Below, piece by piece: positions 45,701 through 57,879 of a DNA stretch of 64,000 bases. The translations under genes were made by a program, and so were the position numbers. Location of the stretch: NCBI GenBank assembly GCA_963575745.1, contig CAUYUJ010019950.1, positions 1 through 64,000 on the forward strand, given 5' to 3'. How positions within the stretch are numbered: position 1 is the first letter of the stretch; each line of letters opens with the position of its first letter. The stretch is from Prorocentrum cordatum. Its lineage: Eukaryota; Sar; Dinophyceae; Prorocentrales; Prorocentraceae. The notes under the pieces were generated by a model, which ran no database searches, was not told the origin of the DNA, and saw only the letters and a program-made list of their open reading frames with translations.

Positions 45701-48700
45701 CAGCGTTAAACAAAACAGAGCATAAAGTCTGGGGGATTGCAGTTGGTGGTACTTGGCGGCGGCTAGTTTCCAAAGCATTGGCCAAACAATTCCAAGACGC
45801 TTTCCGGCAGACGGTGGAACCGCACAATTTCGGCATCGCCGATCGTAGTGGCATAGACGCGGCGATCCATTTACTCCAGTACCTGACTGACGCGTATCCT
45901 GACAAGGGACAAGGTGATTTTAAATATCGACGGAGTCGGAGCTTTGATCATGTCAGTAGGGCGCGAATGTTCGAGCAATTCTAGACGCTTCGCGTATCCC
46001 CACCAGCCCGTCCAGAAATGAGTCCCAGGGGAGTGGAGGTTATGAGGGAAGCGGGGGAGCATGCAGAAGAACAAAGGGCGGGGTGAGCCGCCATATACCC
46101 CAAGAGGGGGAGGATGTAGGAGGAGCCGTCGTCGTCGGAGTAGGAGGAGGAAGAGGAGGAGCAGGAGGAGGAGCAGGAGGAGGAGGAGGAGGAAGATAAG
46201 GAGGAGGAGATGGAGGACTGCGAGGACGAGGAGGACGAGAAGGAGGAAAAGGAAAAGGAGGAGGAGGAGGAGGAGGAGGAGGGGGAGGGGGAGGAGGGAG
46301 GAGGAAGAAAAGAGGAGGAGGAGGAGGACAATGGCGAGCTTGGGGGCCTCTTGGGCCGTCTTTGGGGCCTCTTGGCGGTCCCGGGGGCCTCTTGCGTATC
46401 TCGGGGAGCCTCTTGTGGCCTCTTGGGGGTCTCTTGGGGGCCTCTTGGAGGCCTCTTGGGGGCCTCTTGGGGCCTCTTGGGGCCCTCTTGGGGCGCTCTT
46501 GGGGCGCTCTTGGGAGCCTTCGAGGCGCTCTTGGGGCCATCTTGGAGGAGATCTATCAAAGAAGGGGGGGTCCCCAATTAGCGCTGCCCCTCTAGAGTGC
46601 CTCGAATCGCTTCTTGGGCCCTTCTTGAGGCCAAAATCCTTCCAAAACCTACGTAAAATCAATGTTTTGTGCTTTCTCGCCTTTTCGCTCTTGGAGCCGT
46701 CTTGGGCCGTCTTGGGAGCCTCTTGGGCCTCTTGGGGGTCTCTTAGGAGCCTTTTGGAGGCTTCTTGGGCGCCTCTTGGGGCCTCTTGGGGCGCTCTTGG
46801 GGCGCTCTTGGGGCGCTCTTGGGAGCCTTCGGGGCGCTCTTGGGGCCATCTTGGAGGAGATCGATCAAAGAAGAGGGGGTCCCCAATTAGCGTTGCCCCT
46901 CTAGAGTGCCTCGAGTCGCCTCTTGGGCCCCCCAAGAGGCCAAAATCCTTCCAAAACCTAAGTAAAATCAATGTTTTTTGCTTTCTCGCCTTTTCGCTCT
47001 TGGAGCCGTCTTGGGCCATCTTGGACTCTCTTGGGGCCTCTTGGGGGTCTCTTGGCAGCCTCTTGGAGGCCTCTTGGGGGCCTCTTGGGGCCCTCTTGGG
47101 GCGCTCTTGGGGCGCTCTTGGGAGCCTTTGGGGCGCTCTTGGGGCCATCTTGGAGGAGATCTATCAAAGAAGGGGGGAGCCTTAATTAGCCTCGCCCCTC
47201 TAGAGTGCCTCGGATCGCCTCTTGGGCCCCCCCAAGAGGCCAAAATCCTTCCAAAACCTAAGGAAAATCAATGTTTTGTGCTTTCTCGCCTTTTCGCTCT
47301 TGGAGCAGTCTTGGGCCATCTTGGGCGTCCCAACGCGTCGCGGAACGCCCCGTCCAGGTCAGTGGGGAGGGGTAAGGGGAGGGGTAAACCCCTCCCCGAA
47401 GGGAAAGAAGGGGGGTTGGCAGAGGAAACTCTCTAGACCACCTACGCCCTAAAGGGCTGGTGGGATTGATGGCTGCCCCTAGTCTGCACGGGTCGGTTCC
47501 AGTTGTTCGCCAATGGTACGAAGAACAGACGCAATTTCGTTGGATCGACGACAAGGGGCGCACGCACGCAATATTGCAGAGCGACGGTGGGGAGCAAGGA
47601 GACGCCCTCATGCCAGCCTTATTTTGTGTAACTCTGCACCCTGCCCTTTGCGACGTCCACGCCATGCTACCACCAGGAGCAGAGATTGTGGCGTATTTGG
47701 ACGATATTTATGTTGCTTGCGATCCAACAGACGCCCCATTCATCTTGTAGTTGGTACAGGCTACATTAGATCATATATGCCACATTGATGTACATGTTGG
47801 GAAACTTGCCGCATGGGGCAATAACCCAATCCCTTGCCCCCCAGACCTGGCGGATATTGCGCCTACAGCGTGGAAGTCTGACGCACCAATGGAGGAAAGA
47901 GGTATTAAAGTTCTGGGAACACCGTTCGGTAGTGATCAATATGTTCAGGCTTTTGGCGAAACTATCGCTGCGAAGAGGGCGAAGCTATTAAACTACTTGC
48001 CTAAGTTCCCCTCTTTACAAATTGCTTGGCTATTGCTCTATTGCTGTGCTGTGCCCCCCCCATTTACGTGCATTGCCACTAGACAGGGTTCAACTACTTG
48101 CCGACGCCCACGACGCCGCGATCCTGCACGTACTTCTGGAATTATTGAGGCTTCCCGAACGACACAGTTGGGATGTGAATTTACATTGTGTTGGTTTTGA
48201 TACATGGGTGTTGCAAGCGCGCCTTCCGCTACGATTGGGAGGGATGGGTCTCCGGAGTTCCTACCGCACGGCCCCCGCCGCGTATTGGAGCAGTTAGGCA
48301 GATGTGATGCCGGGGATAATGTCTACATTCCCAACTTTGGGTCGAAATATCTTATTCCATTTCAACTCAATCCGGATTGGTGCACAACAAGGCCCTCGAT
48401 GTCTGACCGCAGCAGAACATGCAGGGACACATTGTGAAGCACTCGGTGGGATGAAATCGCGGCAGGGGCGCGGCCGCCAGAACCATCTGGGATCGACATG
48501 CCGCTTCTGGGAGAATGGCAGCAACGATGGCAATTTTGCGCGTCCCCGGCATTGGAAAAATCAGCGCACACGGCTTTGCTTCGCGATCTCGCCATCCCAA
48601 GTAGGCGAGTCCACGCAATATCGGTTGGCAAGACTAGAATCCGGTCAAGCATGGGACGTTTTGCATCAGGCTGGTTACTGGTTTGCCCCACGTGTGACGG

Positions 48701-49290
48701 GCTTACGTTCGACACAGAGGTACTCCAATGTTCTATGCGGCGCCGACTTAGAATTGCAGTTACACATGACACACATGATCCGCACGGACATGCACTGTTG
48801 GCGAGCGTGCTCGGGGGACGTACGCATGCGCGACATATTGAATGTATCGCAGTGTGGCGGCAGATCTTGACCGAAGCAAGGAGTTTCATTCCTGACCGCA
48901 GCATCGAACGGGTGCTAAACACTACACATATAGCAGTGCCTCAAGACGACATGCGTCGCATGGACATCATGGCAGCGTGCCTGAACGTAGCACAAGGGTT
49001 ACCACTGTTTTGTGACGTAACGGTCATCTCGCCCGTATCTGCAAATGAGATGCCGCGATCGGGAACGAGCAACTACGGGGAGCGTTTGCTGGGACATGCC
49101 GTGATCAGCAACAACGACACTTACCATGAATTGGTGAGCAGCGGCTTAGGTTGTTCGCAACGCCTAGGTGCTGAAGTGCATGGCCGGTTCGGCAAGCAAG
49201 CCACGAACCTCTTCCCATTTCTAGCTCGAGAAAGCACCCGAGGAGCAGACCCAAACAACACTTCTTCTAAAGACTTGCGGGGATGGGGCT
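42735..49290 (+). pseudogene. Retrotransposon copy B, nearly full length, decayed and interrupted
   Basis: One frame runs 42735-44524 with only two stops (43145 TAA, 43639 TAG). It contains GQRIGEVRNPGPV and GIRIGEAAHPGPF, then a Pro-rich region. Other frames continue with TLMWAAAREDELPPMLDW (44349-44702), LLILLPHMLFHHTSHGGD and [20 protein letters not shown] (44969-45496), and RT up to HVSRARMFEQ (45550-45984). A TIR element interrupts here. RT resumes at about 47473 with [13 protein letters not shown] and an intact motif C, AYLDDIYVA, an in-frame TAG at 47748, LGTPFGSDQYVQAFGETIA, and LRLGGMGLRSSYRT. Distal frame 48498-49250 holds RRLRIAVTHDTHDPHG and MDIMAACLNVAQGLPLFCDV. At least four frame breaks. 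Confidence 0.8.
45990..47470. mobile_element. 1.47-kb element with terminal inverted repeats, inserted in copy B
   Basis: It begins CCCACCAGCCC (45998-46008) and ends GGGCTGGTGGG (47454-47464), perfect 11-bp inverted termini, and splits the RT frame between MFEQ and PSLHGSVPVVRQWY. Inside are GAG tracts and three units of about 300 bp (anchor CCAAAATCCTTCCAAAACCT at 46631, 46940, 47240), each rich in GGCCTCTTGGGG. There is no transposase frame, so it is non-autonomous. Exact target duplication is unclear. Confidence 0.75.
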
Positions 49291-49299
49291 GCGAAGTGC

Positions 49300-50490
49300 A
49301 CAACGGACAAGTATGCCGGCTTATTGGGCGAGTTGGGCAGACGTATTACCAGAGATTCTTCAGAGGTTTTCCGCAGATTGGGAATCAAATTGTCCATAGG
49401 CTGACGCAGTTACAGTCGATTGCCGACAACGACACAATGGTTGGACCACTGTGCTTGCGAAGCGCTGAAGGAGGAGGCCGACAGCGCGACGCAGTGGGAT
49501 GGACCGATCGACCAACACGGGCAGCCTTAGCAACAGGGCCACTGGAACGTGAACCCAACGAAACGACCTTAGGATAATTCCAGCATGGATAGTAATACCA
49601 CGCAACCGCGCTGCTAGAGAAAACAGCCCACCCACGGTTATTGCAAGACCTCGCGCCGCCGCTGGGGGTACGCCGCAATGCCATATCCACAGGGAAAGCG
49701 CGAGTGTATTCTTGCATGGGGCCTTTTGCCTCTACCTGGTGGCTGGTATGTCCAACCACGACAGGGCTTACGATGGGAAAAGATTTGCACCAATGTGTTG
49801 TGCGACGACGTTTGGGGGTAACGCGTCACATCGAAGTACCGGATGCGCATGGGCACTCCCGACTAGCAGACGGCAACGACAGTAGGTTTTATACGCGGCA
49901 CAAAGAATTGGTGGCAGCATGGAGGCAAGTATTCCAAGAAGCTGGCGGAAGCGTGCCCGACAGAAACATCGAACGATTGTTAGCCTTGTTAGCCCGTGCG
50001 AATATCCCAGTGTCTCCCAACGATTTACGACGATTGGATATTGTTGTGCCAAGCTTAATATCGACCAGGGTCTGCCACTGTTTTGCGATGTTACCATAAT
50101 GACCCTCGTCTCCAGAAATGGGTTCCCGAGATCTGATACTAGCAACCGGGGCGGAGGGCTTTTGGATCAAACCCACGGCAAGAATAACTGGGACTACCGA
50201 GAAGTGTTGGAGAGCGGATTGTGTTCATTATACTGCCTGGGAGCTGAGGTCTACGGAAGATACGGATCTCAATGTATCCAGCTTGTGCCAGATCTGGCCC
50301 GTGAGAGCGCGCTAGGGGGTTGCATGGCAGAGTTCGTCGCGGCACAATTCTTAGTTTGCAACATCGGTGGTGGGGGTTACTCGGGGTCGCTCTGCAATTT
50401 GCCGCAGCACGTGCCGTGTTGCGGGAGATAGTCGACCCCCCCGAAGTACAGCTCGAACCCGCCCCGCCGATAATAGAGTTAGAAATTGTG
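49300..50490 (+). pseudogene. Retrotransposon fragment B2 (3' part)
   Basis: Starts with AYWASWADVLPEILQRF, matching copy A at about 36500, and repeats the distal domain that copy B has just completed: GKARVYSCMGPFASTWWL, VRRRLGVTRHIE, RRLDIVVPSL, then a shifted frame with DQGLPLFCDVTIMT and CLGAEVYGRYGSQCIQLVPD. It is followed by the TCC-rich tract at 50505. A 5'-truncated second insertion or tandem duplication. Confidence 0.75.
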
Positions 50491-50504
50491 TAGTCTTTGT
50501 TTGT

Positions 50505-50990
50505 CCCCCGTCCTCCTCCTCCTCCTCCTCCTCCTCCCTCTCCTTCCCTCTCCTTCCCTCCCTCCCTCCCCCTCCCTCCCTCCCTCCGTTCTCCCTCCCT
50601 CCCTCCCTCTCCCTCCCTCCCTCCCTCTCTCTCTCTCCCCCCCCCCCCTCCCGTCCCTCCCTCCCTCCCTCCCTCCCCCCCTCCCCCCCTCCCCCCGTCC
50701 CCCCCTCCTTCCCCCTCCCCCTCCCCCTCCCCTTCCCCCTTCTCCCTTTCCCCCCCCCCCCCCCCTCCTCCTCCCCCTCCCTCTCCCCCTCCCTCTCCCC
50801 CTCCCCCTCCACCTCCCCTTCGCCCTCCCCCTCTCCCTCTCTCTTTTCCTCTTCCTCTCTTCTTCCTCTTCCTCTTCCTCTACTCTTCCTCTTCCTCTTC
50901 CTCTTCCTCTTTCCTCTTTCTCTTCCTCTTCCTCCTCCTCCTCCTCCTCCTCCTCCTCCTCCTCCTCCCTCTCCCCCTCCCGAGTCCGGA
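50505..50990. repeat. CT/CCT-rich tract
   Basis: About 490 bases of TCC, TCCC and CTCTTCC units. The first 40 bases look like the TCC tail of fragment B2; the rest is probably an expansion. Confidence 0.9.
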
Positions 50991-51557
50991 GGGATCTCCG
51001 GGGCGCTCGGCGCTCGGCGCGGGCCCTTTCCCGCAGGCCGCCGCCCGCCGCGCCCCCACTGTGCGCGGCCGCGAACGCGGCGGAGAGGTTGGGCACCGCC
51101 TCGACACCTCCCGGCCGGGTGCCAAACCGCCCAGAAGGTCTGGGAAGCTTGGCCCCCGGCCGGATAGCCGCCGTGCTCCTCCAGCTCGGGCGGCAGTTCG
51201 GCGCCTGCCTCGCCAGCTCGAGGCGGCCGCAGGCTGCTGCCTCGCGGCGGCCATCGGCCGGCGGAGGAGCGCGAGATGCCCGAGGTCGCCCAGCGCCGCC
51301 AGCTCGAGGAGAGCGCGTCAAGGTGCGCGCAGCCAGTCGCCGCCGCCCAGCGCCGGCGCCGCCGCCCGGCCCCCCGCCGCAGCAGTCCGGCCAGCTCTCG
51401 CAAGCGCCCGGCGCCCTCCTGTGCCGGTAGCGTCGCCGCCCCGCGCAGCGCCCCCGGCGGCCGCCGGCGCCGCCGCCGCCCGCGCCGCCGCCGCCTGGCC
51501 CACCTAGCGGGTCCTCGCCGTGCTCCGCGCCGGCGCCGCAGGCCGGCGGGCGCGCGC
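50991..51557. other. GC-rich spacer, no gene seen
   Basis: Very GC-rich sequence with CGCCGCCG-type runs. Frames read as Arg, Ala and Pro-rich low complexity on both strands. It is the 3' flank of copy C. Confidence 0.5.
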
Positions 51558-54500
51558 CTAGCTAGTGCGCGGGCGGCGCGCCGCCGGCTCGCCGCCGCCG
51601 GCCCCGCGACGCACCGCCCCGCGTGCAGCGAAGCAAGCGGGGCGGAGCGCGTCGGCGTTGCCCCGCTGAAGGGTCGCCGCGAGGCTCTGGCGCGCCGCCG
51701 CGAGCACCTCCGCGTCTCCGCGCGCCCAGGTGCGCAAGAGCGCCTGCGCCTCCTTCCCAGCGCGCCCGAGGGCCTCCAGCGCGAAAGCCGTCAGCGCTGA
51801 GCCCGGGTAGCGCGCGTGCTTGCGCTCCTCCCAGGCAACGGCAACGGCGCCGTCCCGGGCGGCGCGGCCCCGGCCCGCCGGCGTGTTCGCGCCGAGAGAG
51901 GCGTCAGTAACCACCACGTCGACGTAGGCAACGCCGACCGTGGGGTCTGCGAAGGCCACGTCGAGGCGAGCGGCCTCCACGGCGCCGTCAGGGCGCGCGC
52001 GGTCCCAAACGGGCACGAATTGCTCCATGGCCACGCCTGTCGCGCCGCGGGCGCTGAGCCAGCGGGCGAGCCAATCCCGGACGCCGTCGTGGCGCTGGAT
52101 CGTGCCGCCGCCGACGTGGCAACCCAAGCAGTGCTCCGCCGTCAGGTCGGCCCCGCAGCGCGTGCCGTCCTCCCTGCACCGGCAGCAGGTGGCGCTGGCG
52201 GTCGCCGGCAGCGGCAGCTGGAGGCGCAGCGCGAGGGCTGGGAGGAAGTGCGCGTCCGCCAGCACGTGGTCCTCCGCGGCTGGCGGCTGGAGCCAGATCC
52301 CCGCTCCCTTCCCGCTGGCCGAGCGTAGCTGCGCTGCCCGGTCTGGTGGCAAGGAGCCCAGGAGCCGCTGCCGCCGCGCGTGCTGCTCCGGCACCGCGAG
52401 GGCGCGCTGTGCTGTCGCCTGTGGCTCCGCGGCGGCGCACAGCCAGGTCGCGCCGCGCACCTGGAGAGCGCGGCCCGCCCTCTCGGCCGCCCCCCACGCC
52501 GCCGGGCAGGCGAGCTGGAAAGCCTCGAGGCTGGAGAGTCCGAGCTCACTGCAGACGCCCGCCAGGCACGCCTGCCAAGCCCCCACGAAAGCGGGCAAGC
52601 GGCGGTGCGCGAGGCCCTGCAGCCCGAGCCCGCCGCCAGCGCAGGGCAGGAGGGCAAGGTCGCGCGCGTCGTCTGGCAGAGTCTGGTGCCCAGTGAGTGG
52701 CCGCAGGATCTCGTGCACGTGGCCGAGAACCGCCGCGTCGGACGCCTGGCACCATGCCTCGTCCAGCAGGTGCGCTCGCGCGTGGTGCAAGGCCGCGCCG
52801 TTGGCGAAGTTGCGGAGCAGGACGAGCTCGTCCTGGGCGCGCAGCCCGTGCCCTCGGAGCCGGCGGAGGGCCGCGAGGTAGGCGTCGAGGTGGTCTCGGG
52901 CAGCCTGCGGAGCGGCCGTCGGCGAGAAGCTCGCCCTCGCGGGGTCGGCGCCCGGGCCTGCCCCCGCTGCGTTGCGCACGTAGGGCAGCGCGCTTCCCAC
53001 GCACGTGAGGTCGGGCACTGCTGCCCTCGCCAGCGGCCCTGGGAGAGGCAAGTCTCGAGGGCTCCACACCTTAAGTCTTCCGCGCGCTCAGGCGGAGGCC
53101 GCGCGCCGCCAGGAGCGCTGGCGCCGCGAGGAGCGCGGCTGCCAGTGCGCGCGGGCTGCCAACGACGTACACGTCGTCGATGTAGGCCACCACCCTGGCG
53201 CCGGGGTCTTGGCGGCGCGCCGCCGCCTCCAGGTCCTCGTAGAGAGTCGCCGCCGCCAGCGCGAAGAACGCCAGGGAGAGGGGGCAACCCTGGTCCACCC
53301 CGCGCTCCGCCCTGACCGGCGCTGCCCTGGCCCCAGGAAGGCAAGCCCCGTGCGTGGTGGCCCTGCCGTACCACGCCTGCGCCGGCCGCGAGAGCTCCGG
53401 CAAGCGGCCAGCCACCTCCCGCAGCAGAGTGTCCCTGCAGAGCTCGTGGCCACGTCCAAGGAGAGCACCGCAGCGCCAGGGTCCTGCTCCAGCGCGGTCG
53501 CCACGACGCGGTGCATCAGCTCGATGCCGCTTTCGCGGCCCACGCCAAACTGGCAGCGACCCACCGCTGCAGCGATGGCCCCCTTGTGCGCCGCCGCGGC
53601 CGCCTTGGCCGCCATCGGGCGCAGCGTCTCACCGCAAGCCAACGGCCGCGCGCCGCCTCCCGGCTTCAGCAGCGGCAGCAGCCGCCCGGCGAGGATGGCC
53701 TGCATGGCCTGCTCCGGCACCCGGCCCTCCAGGATGAGGACGAGCACCTGCGCGAGCGCCTGCTTCCCCTCGCTGTGCCCGCGCAGAGCCGCCCAGTGCT
53801 CGAAGCGGGCGCCCGAGAGGCCTGGGCCCGAGTGGCGCGGGTACTTCCCGAGGCTGCCCGCTGCCTCGTCGGCCGCGTCGGCCTCCCAGGGCTCGGCGGG
53901 CCGCGCTGCGGGCGGCGGCGGCGGCGAGCGGTCGGCGGACGCCGCCGGCGGGAAGAGGGCGGCCAGGTCTCGAGCCACCCCGGGCCCTTGCGCCAGCTTG
54001 CCGGGCCCCGCGGCCGCCGCAGCAGCGCGGCCGACCTCTCCGAGCATGATGAGCTCATGCACCCGCCGGGCCACTTCTTCGGGCTTCCGCTGGCCTGCAC
54101 GGTCCTCGACCAGTTTCCCGGGTCGCGCTGTCGCGGCCCACAGCGCCGTCCAATCGCCGGCCCAGGCCTGACGGAGGCGGCGCGGAAGCACCTTAGAGGC
54201 CGAGAGCTGCTCGCCACTGCTGCTGGCGGGGGGCACCGCGAAGAGCAGCCGCGGCAGCAAGAGCAGCCGGGCCCGCGCCGCCTCGCTCGTGGGGTCCGCC
54301 GCGACTGCGCGCAGTGCCGCGGCGAGCACGTCCGCGACCGCTGCGGCGAAGGCCGGGTGCGTCGCTGCCCACGTGGGCGCGGGCTCCCGTAGGGCGCCGT
54401 GCAAGTCGAAACCCGCCCACCACTCCAGCCCAGGGAGCTCGCCCGCCTCTGCCGCCAGCACATGCCGCGGCTGGAGATCGTTGGCTGGCGCGTCGTCTGC

Positions 54501-54953
54501 CTCTGGCTGGGCAGCCCCTGGCGCCAGCGTCGCGCAGGCGAGTATCTCCACGCGGCCCTCCTCAGGTAGTGCCGCCAAGCCCTCCACGGACCCGTGCGGC
54601 ACACCGCCGGCGATGCATGCCGGGTGGCGGAAATACCTGTCAGGATTCGCCCTGCTCGCCAGGCGGACCGCCCCCGGCGCGAAGCCTTCGCAGCACGCGC
54701 AGCAAACCGCCACGTGCTTCCGGCGCGCCTGTCGGCTGGCCACCCAAGTGCGCACTCGTGGAGGGCGCTGGGCAGCGGCGACAGGCGGAGCAGCGGAGGC
54801 GGCAGCGACAGCGGCGCCTGCGGCGCTCTCCAGGGCAGCAGCGGCGCGGGGTGCGCCGCCAAGGGGGGCTGCTCCGGAAGGCGCGGCAGCAGCCGCTCCG
54901 CCCACGTCCTCGTCGTCCCCCGCCGCCATCCCGACGTCGACATCGACCTCCAC
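51558..54953 (-). pseudogene. Retrotransposon copy C (diverged RT plus endonuclease)
   Basis: Order on minus: a Cys cluster CCACCEGFAPGAVRLASR with YFRHPACIAGG (PARP-finger-like spacing); RLLLLPRLLFAVPPASSS; ARRVHELIMLGEVGRAAA; GPGLSGARFEHWAALRGHSE; LKPGGGARPLACGETLRPMA; SLDVA, where motif A is broken by a frame error near 53450; GVDQGCPLSLAFFAL; AYIDDVYVV (intact motif C); one extra base at about 53070; then a long distal frame (53069-51558) with CCRCREDGTRCGADL, HCLGCHVGGGTIQRHDGVRD, and AARLDVAF...VAYVDVVVTD, a restriction-like endonuclease pattern. Possible start ATG at 54929. Only two small lesions, so it is young or an assembly error is possible. Confidence 0.8.
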
Positions 54954-55240
54954 GGCGCGGGAGTTGGGGAAGGAAACCGGGGGTGGGGAAGTGGAAGGGC
55001 GGGCGAGGAGAGAGGCAGCCGGGCAACGGCTGCGCGCGATTTGAGCCCTCCTCCTCCTCCTCCTTGAGCTCCTCCCCCTCCTCCTCCTCCTTCTCCTCCT
55101 CCTGCTCCTCCTCCTCCTCCCCCCCCTCCTCTTCTTCCTCCTCCTCCTCCTCCTCCTCCTCCTGCTCCTCCTCCTGCTCTTCCTCCTCCTCTTCCTCCTC
55201 CTCCTCCTCCTCCTCCTCCTCCTTCAAGTATTCCGAGGGT
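54954..55240. repeat. CTC tract 5' of copy C
   Basis: CTC/CCT units from 55045 to 55225, reading as GAG on the strand of copy C. Confidence 0.85.
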
Positions 55241-55673
55241 CTGTTGTTTCATTTCGTTTCACCCTGTCTCACTTTGTCGGTGATTCCTTGCTAAATGCTC
55301 GCTGAAACCCAACAGCGCAGGAGGTTGGAAAAAAATGCCCTGCGACGCACCCAACCCATGTGCATCAAATGGCAAGAGGAGTATGCCAACATTAGCAGGA
55401 ACAACGACAGTGTAGACGCGGCCATTTGCTGTGCAAGCTACATGGGATGCGCATGCGTTGCGCGATTCACAGGGCAACGATCGAAAGAACGAGGCTTGAG
55501 GCACCAGGATCTAAAAAAAACGGGCACGGGAAGGAGGGGAAGGAGAGGGGTGGAATGGAGGGCGGGGGAGGGCGAAAGGCCATCGCGGAATCAGCAACAT
55601 GCATGGAGAAGGTGAGGCGGGGAATAGGACGACTATGAAAGTAGCGGGGGGAGACAGAAGACTGCCGCGTTTT
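55241..55673. other. Spacer with a short dispersed repeat
   Basis: At 55293-55332, ATGCTCGCTGAAACCCAACA and following bases match 57846-57886 closely. No convincing gene: the plus frame 55295-55615 drifts into low complexity. Confidence 0.5.
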
Positions 55674-56424
55674 TCAAGTGCGAGTTAAACCCGCAGCGCT
55701 GCCTGCGCCATGTCGTCGCAGAGTTCCGCATGGTAAAACTTGTTTAGAGCGCAAGGAACGAGCAAGGCGTAGCTCACCCGCTAGCTTCTCCGCCTCCTTC
55801 CCGCGCATTTCAGCGCGGGAACTGAACGCTCGCAGGCGCGCCGCCAGGTCTGCGGGCGGCCCGCCGGAAAGAAACTCAAGGCCGGGGTCGCGTCTCATCA
55901 ATCGGTTGTCCATCGTCCAAAAATGCACTGGCGACGTGCTGGTTGAACGCGGAGCGACCGGCATCGCGCGCGTGCCTGAACGCCACGCAGGTGCAGTGCA
56001 CGCGCGATTGGGACTTCAGGTCGATCACGCGCGTCTCCACCAGGCTTGGCAACGCCGCACGACTGAGGATCTCACTGCGGTCTGCCATGCTGCTGTCCGC
56101 GAATGCAATGCGCTGCCTGCAAGTAAGGCGGCGGCGTCCACTTGTCTCAGAAAATGTTCCCGCGGGCCCGAAAGGCGACCGCCAGCTCGAGCAGCGGCGC
56201 CGGCAGGCCAGATAAGGATCATGCAACAGCAAAGACGATGACAAAGCAACGAGGTATCGGCGAGTGCATGGCCGGCCTCCGTTTCCTGCACTTCTTTCCT
56301 GTAGTTCCCCTAGCTCATCGAGCTCAGCAGATGTTTCTGCGGGTCCGAAGGACGACCGCCAGTTCGAATCGCAGCGCCGACGAGCTGCATCCACATCAGG
56401 CAACACCCCAGGAGACACTGGCAC
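55674..56424 (-). pseudogene. Minus-strand coding remnant, unknown
   Basis: Two overlapping minus frames have protein-like stretches: LSRAALPSLVETRVIDLKSQ with CTCVAFRHARDAGRSAFNQH, and then DNRLMRRDPGLEFLSGGPPA with ARLRAFSSRAEMRGKEAEKL. A frame change near 55940 would join them. A 60-base segment (GACCGCCAGCTCGAGCAGCG at 56177) is repeated about 180 bases later. No family is recognised. Confidence 0.35.
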
Positions 56425-56559
56425 ACAACGATTTGACGTCAGTCAGTGCCAGACCACTCCATGTCTAGTTCCTCGCACATATACAATCGATCGCAGATGC
56501 GGGATAATCGAAGTAGAATGACGGGTCCAATCTGCGTCCGCGTAGGACGTCACTATGCT

Positions 56560-57850
56560 GGACCCCGCAGCAGGTCTCGAAAGTGGCGACAGTTTCATGG
56601 GCCCCACAGCAGCCCTCGAAAGTGGCGACAGTTTCACATATCGTAGCCCCCCAGCGCTGGCGAGGTCTAATCTGAGTCCCCGTAGGACGTCGCTCCGCTG
56701 GCCCCCCAGCAGCCTTCGAAAGTGGCGACAGTTTCACAGATCGCACCCCCCCAGGGATGGCGAGGTCTAATATGTATCCCCGTGGGGCGTCACTCCGCCG
56801 GGGCCCCCACGCAGCCTTCGAAAGTGGCGACAATTTCACAAATCGCAGTCCCCCAGGGATGGCGAGGTTTAATCTGAATCCCCGTAGGGCGTCACTCCGC
56901 TGGGCTCCCAGCATCTCTCGAAATTGGCGACAGTTTCGCTGATCGCAGCCCCCCAGGAACGGCGAGGTCTAATCTCAATCCCCGTAGGGCGTCGCTCCGC
57001 TGGGCCCCCCAGCAGCATCGGAAGTGGCGATAGTTTCACAGATCGCAGCCCCCCAGGGATGGCGAGGTCTAGTCTGAATCCCCGTAAAACGTGGCTCCGC
57101 TGGGCCCCCCAGCACCCCTCGAAAGTGGCGACAGTTTCACAAATCGCAGCCCGCCAGGGATGGCGAGGTCTAATCTGAATCCCCGTAGAGCGTCACTCCG
57201 CTGAGCCCCCCACCAGCATCGAAAGTGGCGACAATTTCACAGATCGCAGCCCCCCAGGGATGGCGAGGTCTAATCTGAATCCTCGTAAAGCGTCACTCCA
57301 CTGGGCCCCCCAGCAGGCCTCGAAAGTGGCAACAGTTTCACAGATCGCAGCCCCCCAGGGATGGCGAGGTCTAGTCTGACTACCTGACTACCTACCAAAC
57401 CACCCCAACCCAACCCGAAGACCCGAATTTCGGGTTGGGGGGGGGTACGAACTTCATGTGTGTTTTCTCAACGTTCCCCGACCCCCCCCAACTGGAAATG
57501 AAGGGCAAATTGGGGCCTTCGGGTTGGGTTGGGGTGGTTTGGTGGGCGGTGATAATCTCAATCCCCGTAGGGCGTCACTCCGCTGGGCCCCCCAGCAGCA
57601 TCGAAAGTGGCGATAGTTTCACAGATCGCAGCCCCCCAGGGATGGCGAGGTCTAATCTGAATCCCCATAAAGCGTGGCTCCGCTGGGCCCCCCAGCATCC
57701 CTCGAAAGTGGCGACAGTTTCACAAATCGCAGCCCCCCAGGGATGGCGAGGTCTAATCTGAGTCCCCGCAGGGCGTCACTCCGCTGGCCACCCACCCCAG
57801 CAGCCCTCGAAAGTGGCGACAGTTTCAAAGATCGCAACCCCCCAGGGATG
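56560..57850 (+). repeat. 100-bp satellite
   Basis: Ten or more units with GATGGCGAGGTCTAATCTGA at about 56655, 56755, 56857, 56957, 57058, 57158, 57258, 57360, 57640 and 57740, a step of 100-102 bp. Each unit also carries GAAAGTGGCGACAGTTTCAC. The array is interrupted by the element at 57394-57543. Confidence 0.95.
57394..57543. mobile_element. 150-bp MITE-like element with 27-bp inverted ends
   Basis: Left end ACCAAACCACCCCAACCC continuing to 57420; the right end 57517-57543 is its exact reverse complement over 27 bp. A second palindrome, CCCGAATTTCGGG, lies inside at 57422-57434. Flanks TAGTCTGA (left) and TAATCTCA (right) may be a decayed 8-bp target duplication. No frame inside. Confidence 0.8.
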
Positions 57851-57879
57851 CTCGCTGGAACCCAACAGCGCAAGAGGTT

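Noticed and set aside
46040-47148. Pro/Arg/Gln-rich or Gly/Leu-rich proteins over the 300-bp repeats
   Set aside because: Both strands are open from GGCCTCTTGGGG slippage repeats inside a TIR element; no gene character.
56346-56358. tRNA T-arm (GTTCGAATC)
   Set aside because: No acceptor stem, anticodon arm or D-arm can be folded around it.
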